A DNA stretch of 5,553 nt, taken from positions 1 to 5,553 of the forward strand of contig CAADSS010000085.1 in assembly GCA_900751695.1 (NCBI GenBank), given 5' to 3'. Under the pieces are notes generated by a model that ran no database searches, was not told where the DNA came from, and was given only the letters and a program-made list of their open reading frames with translations. Position 1 is the first letter of the stretch; each line of letters opens with the position of its first letter. The stretch comes from an uncultured Collinsella sp. Its GTDB lineage: Bacteria; Actinomycetota; Coriobacteriia; Coriobacteriales; Coriobacteriaceae. This document shows, in pieces, positions 4,863 to 5,553 of the stretch. The position numbers and the translations under genes were made by a program.

Positions 4863-5553
4863 CTAGCACTGCTCGAGTGCCTGCTCAAGGTCGGCAATCA
4901 GATCGGCCGTGTCCTCGAGGCCGCACGACAAGCGCACCATGTCGGCGGAAATGCCACAGGCAATGAGTTCCTCATCGTTCATCTGGCGATGCGTGGCATT
5001 AGCGGGATGCAGGCAGCAAGTGCGGGCGTCGGCCACGTGCGTGGCGATCTGGGCGAGCTTGAGGCTCTTCATAAAGGTCTCGGCCGCCGCACGGCCACCG
5101 TTAAAGCCAAAGCTCACAACGCCGCAGGTACCGTTGGGCATGTACTTCTGAGCGAGATCATAGTACTTGTCGCCCTCCAGGCCCGGATAGCTCACGAAGC
5201 GTACCTTGGGATGACTCTGCAGGAACTTGGCAACGGCCAGGCCGTTCTCACAATGACGCGGCATGCGCACATGCAGGCTCTCGAGCGAGCTGTTCAAGAA
5301 AAACGCCGCATGCGGGTTCTGCATGGGACCAAGATCGCGCATAAGCTGAGCGGTTGCCTTGGTAATGAAGGCACCCTCGCGACCGAACTTCTCGGCATAG
5401 GTCACGCCGTGGTAGCTCTCATCGGGCGTGGTAAGACCCGGGAACTTGTCCGCATGGGCCATCCAGTCAAACTGGCCGTGGTCGACGATCACGCCGCCCA
5501 GGTAGGCCGCATGGCCATCCATGTACTTGGTGGTGGAGTGCGTAACGATGTCG
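4863..5553 (-). CDS. metY: O-acetylhomoserine sulfhydrylase (Cys/Met metabolism PLP enzyme); 5' end missing
   Basis: The frame stays open to the right edge and gives the last 229 residues; about 200 N-terminal residues are outside the window. The fragment opens with DIVTHSTTKYMDGH, where Lys9 (codon 5526-5528) is the lysine that holds pyridoxal phosphate in the Cys/Met metabolism family. GGVIVDHGQFDW and SYHG follow, typical of O-acetylhomoserine sulfhydrylases rather than cystathionine synthases. The C-terminal part has LHPANATHRQM and VRLSCGLED, with Arg207 expected to bind the substrate carboxylate. The known reaction is O-acetylhomoserine plus sulfide giving homocysteine and acetate, in direct-sulfhydrylation methionine synthesis in the cytoplasm. 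A methionine gamma-lyase or O-succinylhomoserine enzyme is less likely but cannot be excluded without the N-terminal half. The gene is followed by a strong hairpin terminator. Confidence 0.9.
   Translation of the reverse strand, partial: DIVTHSTTKYMDGHAAYLGGVIVDHGQFDWMAHADKFPGLTTPDESYHGVTYAEKFGREGAFITKATAQLMRDLGPMQNPHAAFFLNSSLESLHVRMPRHCENGLAVAKFLQSHPKVRFVSYPGLEGDKYYDLAQKYMPNGTCGVVSFGFNGGRAAAETFMKSLKLAQIATHVADARTCCLHPANATHRQMNDEELIACGISADMVRLSCGLEDTADLIADLEQALEQC

Overview
The window is about 5.5 kb of GC-rich, gene-dense bacterial chromosome. Protein flavour, codon use and the GGGACTGTCCC-type palindromes between genes suggest an actinobacterial, Coriobacteriia-like gut organism, possibly Collinsella. 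That assignment is inference; there is no rRNA or other marker gene. No tRNA, rRNA, CRISPR array, transposase or prophage gene was seen.

Layout: two genes lie on the plus strand. They are the 3' part of a CLC-family antiporter with fluoride-subclass signatures (1-1077) and a YegS/DagK-type lipid kinase (1165-2127). They converge on four genes on the minus strand. In minus-strand order these are the 3' part of an O-acetylhomoserine sulfhydrylase (5553-4863), a DHA2-like MFS transporter (4721-3417), xanthine phosphoribosyltransferase xpt (3256-2678) and a small stand-alone GGQ-domain release-factor-like protein (2579-2214).

Intergenic structure: a 27-bp-arm inverted repeat (2135-2205) sits in the convergent gap between the lipid kinase and the release-factor-like gene. 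A 31-bp palindrome (2620-2650), followed by a T-run on the minus strand, sits between xpt and the release-factor-like gene. The two palindromes share a related 16-nt core, so they look like members of one repeat family bracketing the small gene. A third, unrelated hairpin with a T-run (4747-4793) ends 25 nt before the MFS start codon. It is either the sulfhydrylase terminator or an attenuator in the MFS leader.

The genes do not form one pathway: they cover ion export, lipid phosphorylation, ribosome rescue, purine salvage, drug or metabolite efflux, and methionine/sulfur assimilation. I found no convincing new multi-gene system. The points most worth a second look are the fluoride-type selectivity residues of the CLC protein, the paired palindromes, the start-site puzzle of the GGQ protein, and the hairpin immediately upstream of the MFS ribosome binding site.
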